From Synaphobranchus kaupii (Eukaryota; Chordata; Actinopteri; Anguilliformes; Synaphobranchidae), in the NCBI GenBank assembly GCA_029718625.1, contig CM056378.1, positions 58,737,027 through 58,801,026 on the forward strand: a DNA stretch of 64,000 nucleotides. The letters are read 5' to 3'. Below are positions 10,844 to 21,866 of this stretch, one piece after another (position 1 is the first letter of the stretch; the number at the start of each line of letters is the position of its first letter). The position numbers and the translations under genes are program-made. The notes under the pieces are model-generated. The model searched no databases. It saw only the letters and a program-made list of their open reading frames with translations, and was not told the DNA's origin.

Positions 10844-11778
10844 AACTACACAAAAACTGTATCAAAAATACTCTAAAGTAAAAAATGTAACTGCGGGCCT
10901 TACCTAATTAATTGTGCTTTGCTAAACGGAATGTAGCGAGCTACGCTACAAGGTAAAAACACTGCGCCATTTTGGTTCGATAATTACGCGTGGCTCGCCA
11001 CTTCCTCATACGCACGGCTCGAGTTCCTTTTTTACGACGGCTATTGTATTCAATAGCCGGCTTGTTTCAAAGATAAGAGTCTTGGCTATTTCCTGGAATA
11101 TTTGACAGACAGTTTTAAAACCCAATGGAAAGCTAATAATACTCAGAGTGGAGGCGGGTGGAAGACGGTTTTTCCCACTTCAGATAGGCCTATTGTGCTA
11201 TCAGTCAAAGAAATACACCCAATTGACGACGGTTTTGCATAAATCTCTGCAAGCATGTTCAAAACTACTCTGGCTAACATATACTAAGCCATGGGATTGG
11301 TACTCCAGAAACTGGCTGAGTTTCACAACGCCAAAGTGAACACAGCCGAACGAGTCGTAATCAAGTGCAAAAAAGCACAAGTCGGTTTAAAATTGGAAAA
11401 AAATTATGTACAGCCGTATGAAAGTTTTAAAGTATTTTTTCTTGAAGCCTAAAGGTATAATGATTTTTCAAACCAAAGTTTTGTGAAATACAATTAAGCA
11501 GAACAGTTTACCAGCACATTGTTTATGGTGTGACATCAAGCTGCAATACATGTTTGAGAATTAGGTCCGAGTTTCCAACGTTATTTACGAAGTTTTATCC
11601 CGACGTTTTGGGCTTAAAAACCACTTTCCCAGAAGGAATGGATATATCTTAAGGATATTTAATCAAAATATTGAGGTGAGCAGTTTATTATATATTATTA
11701 AATTAATGAAATGTATAATGTAATAATTTCCGTCACACCGGCGTGACCGCTAGGGGGCGTTTGGCATTAAGAGGTTAA

Positions 11779-12520
11779 GGGGCACCTTCGCTATTTTGGA
11801 CATTAGGGCCTATTTTCGGTCTGTCATTTGCTTCAGTGTTGAGCTAACGTTAGCTAGCTTGTTAGCATGTGCACTAGCTAGCTAACGCACATTAGCTAAT
11901 ATTCCCTGTAAACACCCAACCCACCCCAACTATGTGAATGTGAAGTTGCCATCATTTTGGCCGCCAAGTTTTGAGGAAGACTACTTATTAATGTTGAACT
12001 AATGTTAAAGCTATGTTAAACACGAACCATTTTCACAAGGTGGTCAACTTCACATTCTCTATAATGTCCACCGCAATACACATTGTCAACGTCGTTGTAA
12101 AAAACACATACGTTGGAATTGGTTGCTTATTCAATCATCAAAGCCACCTTGAAAATATGTGTAATGCTAAAACGAATCCCGGTGCATAGTGCACACAACT
12201 GCGTTTTATAAGCTTGAGCAACATTACTCTATTTTAGTCCAAAATGAGAAACATGACTTGATGCTCATATAGCATAGTGAAAACAGCAGAATCAGTTAGA
12301 GGCCGCTTATTGTTACATTTGTGACAGCAGCTGGTGTTTTGGTCCTTAAGTCAATAGGTCATTTTTCAGTTGTTTTACAGATTATGAAAATGCAGATCCT
12401 AAGCTTTCAAATGATGTGTCATGCATTGAAATCTGAATACAGTGGAAGAAGATATGCTTATTTGAATGTTAGGACACCTGACCTTGACCTTTTGAAAGTA
12501 ATTATCTTCTTTTTTTCCAG
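11779..12520 (+). other. Presumed intron with AAGGGGCACCTTCGCTATTTTGG end
   Basis: Directly after element B the sequence GGGGCACCTTCGCTATTTTGGAC is similar to the terminal repeat of element H (39888 onward, GGGTAAGTTCGCTATTTTGGAC). It then runs through GTTAGCTAGC-rich DNA and ends in a pyrimidine tract with CAG at 12511-12520. The candidate mini-gene may thus derive from an H-related transposon. Confidence 0.35.
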
Positions 12521-12685
12521 GACCACATAACAATACAGAGAGGCCGTTCACTTCCACCACTAGTGAAGTGCACATCCTGTTGCAGCAGCTATCACTGCCC
12601 GTTTTGTGGGCCTTCCGTTTTCCACAAAGTACCTGGATTCGAATCGAATCTTTGCATCTCCATGAGTTCCTTATCAAAACAATAA
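12521..12685 (+). CDS. Candidate second exon: CxxC...CxxC zinc-binding peptide
   Basis: After a strong acceptor (CTTTTTTTCCAG) a 54-codon frame starts in phase 0 and ends in TAA. Codons 17-29 encode CTSCCSSYHCPFC, i.e. two CxxC pairs, preceded by a basic RGRSLPPLVK. An AATAAA follows at 12695-12700, ten bases after the stop. Joined to exon 8558-8575 this would give a 60-residue protein. From memory, similar RGR..PP..KC..C...YHCPFC segments occur in fish transposon-associated proteins, usually with a following His pair that is not evident here. Expression and function are unproven. It may be the decayed zinc finger of an H-like element. Confidence 0.4.
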   Translation, partial: DHITIQRGRSLPPLVKCTSCCSSYHCPFCGPSVFHKVPGFESNLCISMSSLSKQ

Positions 12686-12968
12686 GAAACACAAAATAAA
12701 CGCTTATCAAACCCATTGTGTTTACTGATCAACCATATATACAGAATAAACCATTAAGAGGATATTATAAAAGATGACAGAGATCAAAGAAGCACATATA
12801 CCTCTCCCAACATAAAGTTTTTTATCTGGTAAATCCCTGCACAGTCACAGACACTAAACCGAAAGGAGCTTTAGCTGTCATGACATAAAGATGCCAGACA
12901 TCCATAAATCTGCTTATAGATCTGTTTGATAATGTCTAGCTCAGGAAAGGCTAAAGTAATCTTGTGTG

Positions 12969-13050
12969 CATTTAACCTCCTGCTATCCTCAAATTTACAT
13001 TACATTTGGTTTCCTTGAGGTCAATTTGACCCCAGCAATTTAAACCTCCA
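12969..13050 (+). repeat. Fragment of TTAA-type MITE with GGTCAATTTGACC core
   Basis: Begins TTAACCTCCTGCTATCCTC and contains GAGGTCAATTTGACCCC, comparable with the left end of element E at 60719-60752 (CCGGGTCAATTTGACCC). The right end is not identified. Confidence 0.4.
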
Positions 13051-13289
13051 GAAAATGATTAAAATGAAAATTGTAACCAAAGTTTATGTGTCAGGTAGGC
13101 CTACTTTACAAAAAAATAAGTTAGAAAAAATATACCCATGGGGTCCATGGGGACCCTTCCTACTACATCACACTACCAGTATACCCAAGCTGGTCTCCCA
13201 GCAAGACCATCACATTACCAGCTTAGTGAACATCACTTCCCAGCATAGACCAGCATAGGTCTTCTGATGCTGGCCTTCTCTGTATATTA

Positions 13290-13850
13290 CACGTTCACAA
13301 GAAAAGATTTGGGGAGACTGCATTCTCATTTTGTGCACCCAAATTGTGGAATGCACTGCCAGCTTTCATCAGGGATGCAACCTCAGCAAACATTTTCAAA
13401 TCAACACTCAAAACTCATTGTTCCAATATTGCTTTTCTTCCCTGATTGCTGCTATGTTTTCTCGTCATCCCTTACCCTAACCTGGGTTCGTATCCCTTTC
13501 CCTGATTGCTGCTATGTTTTCTCTTGTATTTAGTATCCTTAGTATTTTAGTACACCACTATGTCCTGTGTATCTTGTGTATTTGCACCATATTATGTGAA
13601 TATGTTATGTGTATCTTGTATATTTGCACCATATATGTATGACTGTTGCTATGTTTACTCTTGCATTTTAGTATTTATATTTCAGTACTGTGTACCTTGT
13701 GTAGGCTACCTTGTGTATAGTTGTGTATACCTTCTGTATCATTGCTGCTTGTGACATTTGTTGTAACCAGGGGCACCATTGTAAATGAGACCTTGGTCTC
13801 AATGGGTTTCCCCTGGATAAATAAATGTTAAATAAAAAATAAAAATGAAT
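13290..13850 (+). mobile_element. CR1/Rex1-group LINE 3' fragment
   Basis: The first part encodes the C-terminal LINE pattern LWNALPAFIRDATS in one frame with disruptions. The end reads AATGAGACCTTGGTCTCAATGGG...AAATAAATGTTAAATAA, closely related to the end of the LINE at 24265-27482. The stretch between has tandem CCTGATTGCTGCTATGTTTT and TTGTGTATTTGCACCATAT repeats. It is a 5'-truncated insertion with no complete reverse transcriptase. Confidence 0.65.
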
Positions 13851-14772
13851 GTATTAATAATTTTTGAATGTATATCTTTGAATGTTAGTTGATTAATACA
13901 TGTATATATGCGAACTAATACATACAGAAGGACATAGAATATCTATTAATGCGATGTTAAGCTGTAAGCCCCTTCTGCAGTTCTGCAGGAATCCCCTGAT
14001 GAAACTCGGTGCTGTATGGGGCATGCCACGCCAAGCCGTAACTTGGCGGATGGCATGCCTGCCAACCTAATAAAAGTTAATTCATACAGTAAAATTCTAA
14101 ATCTACAACAGTAAAACAGTAAATTAGGTTAAAAATATGTTGTAGACTATGCCGTTTTTCGGTGCGGCAGCGGTTGAATTGTAGGCTAAGTCTATTCAGA
14201 ATGTGTAAAATTCTCAGGGTGAAATCTCGCGCACCACTTTTCCTCCCATAATACCGTTAAAGTTACTTAGCTAATCTAACGTTTGCCAAGTAAAATTGTC
14301 AATGTGGCTACCTGGCTGATACAAAAATGAGCGCGGTGAATACCACAAAATGTTTTTCTATAAAGTTAACGCTAGCTATTATTGAACCAAAACCAGTTGG
14401 AGGTAAAATCCAGTGAATTTGACAATTAAGTAACTGTGGCTAATAGGAGCCTAACAAAAGCAAATTACTTACCTTGATCCCTCAGCTTGATGAGCTTTCA
14501 GCCCGGCCTGGCGGACACAAAAATGAGCATGCTGCGTGACACAAAATGTGTTTCTAACATTAGCTAGCTACTATTACTAAAAATGAATAGCCTATTATTA
14601 AAGCCAAAAATCCATTGAATTTTACAATTAGGCTAACTGTGGCTAATTGCAGGCTAGCTATCATTGATCAGTGAAGGCTTGATCCCTTCTGCCTTATCTG
14701 AGCCTCTCAGACTGGCCTGCTCTCTCTGCTCGGTCGGCTCCTCCTTATTTCCGGTTCCAGAGGCATTCTCTA
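13851..14772. other. Unassigned region
   Basis: AT-rich, with a GGCGGATGGCATGCCTGCC block at about 14044-14064 that matches 7993-8014 in element J. Short repeated units near 14280-14400 and 14500-14620 (ACAAAAATGAGC..G.TG) suggest a diverged internal duplication. No supported gene. Confidence 0.35.
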
Positions 14773-15466
14773 TGGCTGTGTCCAAATCAGAGCCCTATCT
14801 ACTGCGCCCTGTCTCATGCGAACAGTGCACTGGTAGAAGTGTGCTGTTTAATGTGCACTATTTAGCAGTCTGCAACAAATATCCAACATACTACTTTCCA
14901 ACCGCACTGTGGAAGTGTCGTAAGCAGGTCAGAAGATGTCCCACCAGTGTTGCCATGTCCGCGGTTTTACAGCTAAATTGTGATACTTTCAAAGTGCAGT
15001 CACGGGTAAAAATGCAAAGTCGCAAAGCACGCACTTATTTTAAAAAGTGAAAACATGATGATTTCTATTTAAAATACGTCAGTTTCGGTTAAAAATTGCC
15101 TATAATTTGGGCTAGTTTTGAGTCGCAATTTGGCTGGGAAGTCTTACAAGATCTGGCAACGCACCCCACTCTTGCGCTGCCATGTCACGTTGATTTTGTT
15201 TTATCTGAAGGAAACGTCAGCGAAGCTGCGCCTCATTTTTTTTAAAACGAAGCTTCACGTCATATTTATGTGACCAACATGTTAGTGTACTTCTTGAAAA
15301 GTGTGCTCTGGAATGTACTCAGTGAAACGCCGGAAGTAAGTGTGTCATCCGGGTGTTTCAAGAATACTGCAATTTGAAAAGTTTTCGCGTACTCTACGAC
15401 TTTCTCGCCTCATCTACTCAAAAAGGCTACTCAACAGTGTGGAAGAGTGCTGATTCGGACACGGCC
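14773..15466. mobile_element. MITE-like element with GGCTGTGTCCAAATCAG ends
   Basis: The left end GGCTGTGTCCAAATCAG and the complement of the right end (GGCCGTGTCCGAATCAG) form a 17-bp inverted repeat with three mismatches around a 694-bp body. No clean target duplication is visible. A 128-codon frame at 14664-15050 crosses the left end, so it is unlikely to be a real protein. Confidence 0.45.
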
Positions 15467-15572
15467 CTGGTCTCTGCTTATTGGATACAACAACAGTTCT
15501 ATATAGTTCTGTGGCTACAATGGTATCACTTGCGTACGTCTGTCCTTATTCACGTAGCTAGCACATTCTTGC

Positions 15573-15704
15573 ACACGGCGGCGGAGCGAACGTGGCCATT
15601 GCAACTTGTTGGTCTTCTTTGTTGTTGTAGTCGACCAGTGCCGGCACTACATTCGTAGGTAACGTAAAGTATCGCTCCGCCGCCGTACTTCCACAGAGAA
15701 TATA
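15573..15704 (-). repeat. Repeat G, left piece (split by foldback element)
   Basis: The complement matches 62460-62600, sharing GTACGGCGGCGGAGCGATACTTTACGTTACCTA. The other half of the same repeat is 18416-18480. In the 62.4-kb copy the two halves are continuous, which gives the empty site for the element at 15705-18415. Confidence 0.8.
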
Positions 15705-18415
15705 CAGTACCAGTCAAAAGTTTGGACACACCTACTCATAGAAGGGTTTTTTTCCGTTATTTTTACTGTTTTCCACGTTTTGGAATAGTAAAGACATCAA
15801 AACTATGAGATAACACAAATTAAATTATGCAAAGACCAAAAAAGTGTTAAACAAATAAAAAAAGTCATATATTTTAGATTCTTCAAAGTAGCCACCCTTT
15901 GCCTTGATAACGGCCTTGCACATTCTTGCCATATTCTCAAACAACTTCTGTGGTAAACAGGTATTCCACAGGTAAACAGGTGATGCCATCATGACTCTAT
16001 ATGAAAGGATATCAAAAGACTCCTGATATCTTATTTCCAGGTACTCTTCGAAGCGATACTATAACCTCTGCATTTGAATGGATCTCTATGGGAATTGGGG
16101 GGTGGGACTACATTTAGCTTTAAATTACACTGGAACAGTGTGGAACGCATGGTTGGCTAAATGGCTCTAAGTCATCAAGGGTCTGACGTATCAAACAAGC
16201 CTTCAACCATCACTCTGCTGCCAGAAATACAGTAGATATATGTCATGGTTTATGACCCTTTTCCCTTGCGGTCGTGTTTCTCGGTCGCCACTAGTGGGCG
16301 CTGCTTCGTTGGTGGAGTTTTGGCTCCTTTCCTTCTCATGAAGAAGTTCTCATCAATGTTGCACAGCTGCACATGGTTGCTGGTGAGCTATTTAAGCCCA
16401 TGTTCCTTTTGTTCTGGGCTTCGACATTAATTGTTAATTGTTCATTGTTTGTAATTGTAATTGTGGTTTGTGATTGTTGAGTGTGAGTGTTTGTTGCTTG
16501 TGCTGTTTTGTTGTGCGGTTTATTTTTGCCCTTTTAAAGTTTTAGTCGTATGATTGATCTGGTGTTTTAAGGAGACCGTTTTGCTCTGTTGTGCTTTGTT
16601 GGAGTTTTGCGGGACTTGGCTTTGTGCTTTGAGCTTTCAGGTTACATTCCTGTTTTGTGTGCTCATTTCAGTCGCCGCTTTCTGGTCTCCTTTGTTTGTC
16701 GTTTTTACCTAGATCTATTGCCTTTTACAAAGAGACAGGGCGTTTGTATCATACTGACTTTAGGGTTTTATTTATTCTTAGAGGCAGGTCGGTTATTTTC
16801 AATTATGTTTGCGTTGATCCTTTGTTACAGCTGTTCCTGGTCGTCCTTTTCACCTACAGGACGATTTTGTTCGGAACTGTAGTTCTGTTCGTTCTCCGGG
16901 TGTGTCCCTCCTTATATGGAGCTTGGACGATTCTATGGACATGTTTGTGTTGGATTGCGCATTTATGAAAGTAACTGGAACGTTAAATCTCTGTTCCTGT
17001 TCGCCTCGTTACATTTCCCTTTGCTGGGAGGCTGGGGCGTGTGTTTTCCTGTAAACTTGCATTAGTCATTCTGCTAGTAAAGTTATGGGACGACGGTGCT
17101 CCGTCGGCTCGTCTGTAAAATGTTTCTTCCTTCTGGGAGATCGGGCGTTTACCCCTTTATGTTCTGCATGTGACTGTGAGCTTATGGATGTAGCCACGGA
17201 ACGTTATATCTGTTCCTTCGCCTCCGCCTTACATTCCTCTTTACCAAGAGGCTGGGTTTTTTTATTCTCTAACTCGTTTTGGTCTTTTAGCCGGTAACTG
17301 TCCGGTGCAGCCTGTCCTGTTCATTCCTTTTGGCACCTATCTCCGTACATGGAGTTTGACGATTTTGTTCGGAACTATGGTCCGGTTTCGTCTTTTTGTG
17401 CATGTCTTCCTATGGGAAGACTGGGCGTATATTTACAGGTTTGTGTTTGACGGCGAGTCTGAGAGTAGCCTTGGAACGTTAGATCTCTGTTCCTTTCGCC
17501 CTGGTATACTAATTTGCATTAGTTTTCGGTGTTTGTTTGCTGTGTGTTTTGTTTGTGCCATTGTGCTGCTCGCCTGTTCTTGTGCGTCTTGTTATCGAGA
17601 GGGCGTTTTATTTCTGGCTCGTGTGTAACAGTGAGCCGGTCTGTAGCTGTGGTGTGTGTGTGTTCCTTGTCTTGTCTCCTTCCCTTATCTGCGGGGTTTC
17701 CCGCCTTAGTGGCCTAAGGGCTTAATGAATCCCCTTGCTGCGTTTGGCTCCTCCCACGTCACACGTCACGCCCCATTACAGATATAGATGTATAACTTGA
17801 AGGGTTTCTTCTCCTGACTTATTTTTCCATAGTTCAATATGAAAATTTGTCAGGAGAAACAACCCTTAAAGTGATCCATCCATATCTACTGCATATCTGG
17901 CAGCAGAGTGATGGTTTGAGGCTCGTTTGATACTTCAGACCCTTGATGACTTACAGCCATTTAACCAACCATGGGTTACATACTATTCCTGTGTAATTTA
18001 CAGCTTAATCTAGTCCCACCCCCCAATTCCCATAGAGATCCATTCAAATGCAGAGGTTATAGTATCGCTTCTAAGAGTACCTGGAAATAAGATATCAGGA
18101 GTCTTTTGATATCCGTTTATATAGAGTAATGATGGCATCACCTGTTTACCTGTGGAATACCTGTTTACCACAGAAGTTGTTTGAGAGAATGGCAAGAATG
18201 TGCAAGGCCGTTATCAAGGCAAAGGGTGGCTACTTTGAAGAATCTAAAATATATGACTTTTTTTATTTGTTTAACACTTTTTTGGTCTTTGCATAATTTA
18301 ATTTGTGTTATCTCATAGTTTTGATGTCTTCACTATTCCAAAATGTGGAAAGCAGTAAAAATAACAGAAAAAAACCTCCTATGAGTAGGTGTGTCCAAAC
18401 CTTTGACTGGTACTG
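15705..18415. mobile_element. Foldback Tc1-like element with an LTR insertion at its centre
   Basis: Both ends carry the same Tc1-type end, CAGTACCAGTCAAA.GTTTGGACACACC, in inverted orientation, flanked by TA (15703-15704, 18416-18417). Unlike a normal Tc1, the two arms (15705-16240 and 17787-18415) are near-complementary along their whole length, so the element without its LTR is a palindrome of about 1.1 kb. Each arm includes a remnant of the Tc1 transposase C-terminus (ARMCKAVIKAKGGYFEESK near 18190-18250 in the right arm). The inner part of the arms is repeat F, seen alone elsewhere. Non-autonomous. Confidence 0.8.
16241..17780 (+). mobile_element. Long solo LTR (1540 bp) inside the foldback element
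   Basis: Starts TGTCATGG and ends CCATTACA, with GATATA on both sides (16235-16240, 17781-17786). The other F copies read through this site as GATATGG, so this is an insertion. It has a TATA-like CTATTTAAGCCC near 16390. The 3' half contains about three diverged modules of about 200-240 bp (GGAACGTTA.ATCTCTGTTCC and TTTGTTCGGAACT landmarks). Several open frames inside are T-rich and look non-coding. Probably Ty3/gypsy-type. Confidence 0.65.
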
Positions 18416-18478
18416 TAGGTCAGCACAAAGTAAAGGATTCAACGATAGTTTGACTTAAAAAATTATGGTATAATCACT
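18416..18478 (-). repeat. Repeat G, right piece
   Basis: The complement of GGTCAGCACAAAGTAAAGGATTCAACGATAGT matches 62428-62468. It is the other side of the foldback insertion at the TA dinucleotide. Confidence 0.8.
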
Positions 18479-19290
18479 GGGAGACTTCAACCTCCAACCA
18501 GACAGTGCCCAGCTATCCAGTGTCACCTCACTCCTCCAGTCCTTTGCCCTCACTCAGTCCCCATCGCCTGCCACCCACAATGGTGGTAACCAACTGGACC
18601 TTGTACTCACCAGGAGTTGCGCCACATCTGAACTCACGGTGACCCCCCTCCACGTATCGGACCATTTCTTTATCTCATTTTCTCTCTCCTGCCCACTCTC
18701 CCTCAACTCCGCTAACAACCCACCCGCTGTTATGTTCTGGAGAAATCTCCGCACCCTCTCTCACACCTCTCTCACTACTTCTGCTCTCTCTGCACTTCCT
18801 CCTCCTGCTACCTTTGCTAAAATGCCTGTTGATGTTGCCACCTCTGTGTTTAACTCATGCCTCTCTCAGTCTCTCAACTCACTATGTCCTCTTGTCTCCA
18901 AACCAGCCCGACTATCACCCCCCCTCCCCGTGGCTGACGGATTCTCTCAGATCCAGCAGAACCATGCTACGAGCCGCTGAGAGAAAGTGGAGGAAATCCA
19001 GATCCCCAGATGACCTGGCCTCCTACCACACTCTGCTGGCAGCCTTCACAGCTGCAACCACATCAGCTAAAACATTTTTCCAGTCTAAAATTGATACATG
19101 TCTATCTAACCCACGTAAACTCTTTTCCACCTTCTCCTCCCTGCTCAACCCCCCTCCACCCCCCCTCCCTCTCTGCAGATGACTTCCTGACCCACTTTGA
19201 GGGGAAGGTGGCCGCGATCCGGAACTCCTTCACGCATCCGGTGACACCCCACATCCCCCATACTGAACCCATCGCTACACTGTCACCGTT
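18479..19290 (+). pseudogene. L2 endonuclease C-terminal part and linker (copy 1)
   Basis: Apurinic-endonuclease-like C-terminal motifs are readable: GDFN near the start, LDLV about 40 codons later, then SDH. They nick target DNA in active L2 LINEs. The frame breaks at least twice (near 18960 and 19190), shown by overlapping frames 18639-18980, 18814-19182 and 19010-19438. The N-terminal half of the endonuclease is absent. The last readable part (VAAIRNSFTHPVTPHIPH) is the linker just before the RT and is the same point where copy 2 begins. Confidence 0.75.
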
Positions 19291-19299
19291 GATGGGACC

Positions 19300-19944
19300 G
19301 TGGTGGCTGCCTCCCGCTCTGCAAGGAACCTGGGGGTGGTCCTGGACGACCGGCTGGACTTCAAAGAGCACATCAGGGCGACGGCACGGTCCTGCAGGTT
19401 CCTCCTGTACAACATCAGGAGGATTCGACCGTACCTGACCACCTACTCCACCCAGCTTCTTGTCCAGACCATGGTCACCTCACGCCTGGACTACTGCAAC
19501 TCCCTGCTCGCAAGCCTACCGGCCTGCGCCATTCTGCCTCTTCAACTCATCCAGAATGCAGCTGCCCGGCTTGTGTTCAACCTCCCGAAATTTTCCCATG
19601 TAACCCCCCTGCTGAGGTCTCTCCACTGGCTGCCAGTTGCAGCCAGGATCAGGTTCAAAGTTCTGACCCTGGCCTACACTGCAGCCAATAGGACAGGCCC
19701 CGCCTACCTGCAGGACTTAATCCAGAACTATGTTCCTGCTCGACCACTTCGCTCTTCTACAGCAGGACGACTGGCACTTCCCCCCCTCCGTGTCAAAGGC
19801 TCTCGCTTGTTCCGACTGCGGAGTTTTTCCACATTAGCTCCTCAGTGGTGGAATGAACTTCCCATTCCCCTACGTTCTACTCCAACCCTGCCTGCATTCC
19901 GTCGAGGCCTGAAGACACACCTCTTCAGACTCCACCTTGACTGA
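19300..19944 (+). pseudogene. L2 reverse transcriptase C-terminal region (copy 1)
   Basis: A clean 214-codon frame covers the thumb and C-terminal region of an L2 ORF2: [66 protein letters not shown]. These are standard landmarks downstream of the YADD box. The catalytic palm is missing because of the internal deletion just upstream. The frame has no internal stop, so the deletion copy is fairly young or the deletion was recent. Confidence 0.85.
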
Positions 19945-20236
19945 TATCCTCACCTAGGAATATCAGTTCCCTGTTTACTAGTTCCCTGTGTTTTCCTGTC
20001 TGTTTATTATAGTTTATACTAGTATTTGGAATGGAAGTGTGGTGTTGCTGATTTGCCCACAGCTTACTGTGAACTACAGTCGACGTTCATTGCTAGGGAT
20101 AGCTGCTACATTATGCGAAGGATGTACTTTGCCTTGTCTGTTCTGTAGATCTTGATGATGTCTCTGTACGCACTTACTGTACGTCACTTTGGATAAAAGC
20201 GTCTGCTAAATAAATAAATGTAAATGTAAAATAGCC

Positions 20237-21025
20237 ATGATCCGAAACTCCTTCACACATCCGGTGACGCCCCATATGCCCCATAATGAACCCACCGCTA
20301 CATTTTCGTCCTTTAAGACTCTGGAGGACACAGATGTACTCCAACTTGTAAGGCGCCAGCGTGCAACCACCTGCCCACTGGACCCCATCCCGTCGACAGT
20401 CCTCCAGTCTATATCTGGTGAGGTCCTTCCATATCTTTCCTCCATTTTCAACACCTCGTTAACCTGTGGCTATGTTCCTGCTGTTTTCAAAACTGCCCGT
20501 GTTACCCCACTCCTTAAAAAACCTAGCTTAGACCCCTCTGATATTAGAAACTATCGTCCTGTGTCTCTCCTGCCCTTCCTGTCCAAAGCTCTTGAACGAG
20601 CTGCTCTTAACCAACTTTCAGTTTTTCTCCACCAGAACAACCTGCTCGACCCTCATCAGTCCGGCTTCAGAACCGGGCATTCCACTGAAACTGCGCTCCT
20701 GGCTGTGACCGAGGCACTCGCCACTGCCAGAGCCTCCTCCCTCTCCTCTGTCCTGATTCTCCTTGACCTGTCTGCAGCGTTTGACACGGTCAACCACAAA
20801 CTCCTGATCTCCACACTGGCTGAGATGGGCATCTCTGGAACTGCCCTCTCTTGGTTTACATCCTATCTCACAGATAGATCCTACCAAGTCTTCTGGAAGG
20901 GCTCTGTCTCTGCACCTCATCCACTTCTTACAGGAGTCCCACAGGGATCTGTACTGGGTCCTCTGCTGTTCTCCATTTATACTAAGTCTCTTGGTTTGGT
21001 TATTAATTCACATGGCTTACCATAG
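20237..21025 (+). pseudogene. L2 reverse transcriptase, fingers and palm (copy 2)
   Basis: 262 codons with the ordered RT motifs NYRPVSLLPFLSKALER, HQSGFRTGHSTETAL, LLDLSAAFDTVNH and GVPQGSVLGPLLF. The frame ends in a stop just before the YADD box because of a one-base frameshift; the YADD continues in the next frame at 21027-21038. It copies LINE RNA at the nicked target in active L2 elements. Linked to the following frame 20991-21866. Confidence 0.9.
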
Positions 21026-21866
21026 TTATGCTGATGACACTCAACTCTTCCTCTCTTTCCCTCCCTCTACCCCACAGGTAAAGGAAAGGATATCTGCTTG
21101 CCTGGCTGGCATCTCTGAGTGGATGTCTAGCCATCACCTGAAGCTCAACCTCGACAAGACTGAGCTGCTCTTCATGCCATACAAGACCTCCCCGCTCCTA
21201 GACCTGTCCATCACCGTCAACGGATCCATGGTGACCGCCTCCCGCTCTGCAAGGAACCTGGGGGGTGGTCCTGGACGATCAGCTGGACTTCAAAGAACAC
21301 ATCAGGGCAACGGCACGGTCCTGCAGGTTCCTCCTGTACAACATCAGGAGAATTCGGCCGTACCTGACCACTTACTCCGCCCAGCTTCTTGTCCAGACCA
21401 TGGTCACCTCACGGTCTGGACTACTGCAACTCCCTTCTCGCAAGTCTACCAGCCTGCGCCATTCTGCCCCTACAACTGGTCCAGAATGCGGCTGCTCGGC
21501 TTGTGTTCAACCTCCCAAAGTTTTCGCACGTCACCCCCCTTGCTGAGGTCACTCCACTGGCTGCCGGTCGTGGCCAGGATCAGGTTTCAAAGTTCTGACC
21601 CTGGCCCTACACTGCAGCCAAAAGGTCAGGCCCCCTCCTACCTACAGGACTTAATCCAGCACTACGCTCCTGCTCGACCACTTCGCTCTGCTGCTGCAGG
21701 GCGACTTGCACTTCCCTCCCTCCATGTTAAAGGCTCCCGCTCGTCCCGACTGCGGAGCTTTTCCACCCTAGCTCCCCAGTGGTGGAATGAACTCCCCACT
21801 CTGCTGCGCTCAGCTGTTTTTCGTCGTGGTCTGAAAACGCACTTTTTCAGACTCCACCTCAACTAA
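21003..21866 (+). pseudogene. L2 reverse transcriptase, YADD box and C-terminus (copy 2)
   Basis: Starts with HSYADDTQLFLSF, the catalytic RT box C, followed by LKLNLDKTELLF and ARNLGG. Further frameshifts near 21260, 21412 and 21540 move the reading between frames (VLDDQLDFKEHIR at 21265 in another frame; [12 protein letters not shown] at 21389). The last part APQWWNELP and LKTHFFRLHL returns to this frame. With four or more frame changes the protein is dead. Confidence 0.85.

Larger units (their letters stand above)
8585..11778 (-). mobile_element. piggyBac-like element B, copy 1 (both ends present)
   Basis: Flanked by TTAA at 8585-8588 and 11775-11778. The left end reads CCTCTTCCTACC, and the right end on the complement reads CCTCTTAATGCC, giving a short terminal inverted repeat. 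TTAA duplication plus an acidic N-terminal exon (10704-10843, minus) place it near piggyBac. The body is about 3.2 kb but has no catalytic transposase frame, so it is non-autonomous. Copies recur at 53876-56100 and 63377-64000. This copy differs from copy 2 by an L2 tail insertion (10061-10303) and a deletion of about 75 bp near 10455, bounded in copy 2 by GGTGTA repeats. Confidence 0.75.
18479..20222 (+). mobile_element. L2-clade LINE copy 1, reverse transcriptase core deleted
   Basis: The copy begins inside the endonuclease (GDFNLQPDS; LDLVLT; SDHF) and ends with the L2 3' terminus at 20180-20222. It is 5'-truncated. Between about 19280 and 19295 the frame jumps from the linker after the endonuclease straight to VDGTVVAASRSARN, so all catalytic RT motifs are missing. 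This is an internal deletion, not a simple truncation. Confidence 0.85.

Noticed and set aside
14664..15050. 128-codon frame
   Set aside because: It crosses the end of a MITE-like repeat, has no recognisable domain, and no splice or start context was convincing.
16245..17725. A series of overlapping plus-strand frames of 60-107 codons
   Set aside because: They lie inside a T-rich LTR, overlap each other in different frames, and show low-complexity Phe/Leu/Cys/Ser composition without domains.
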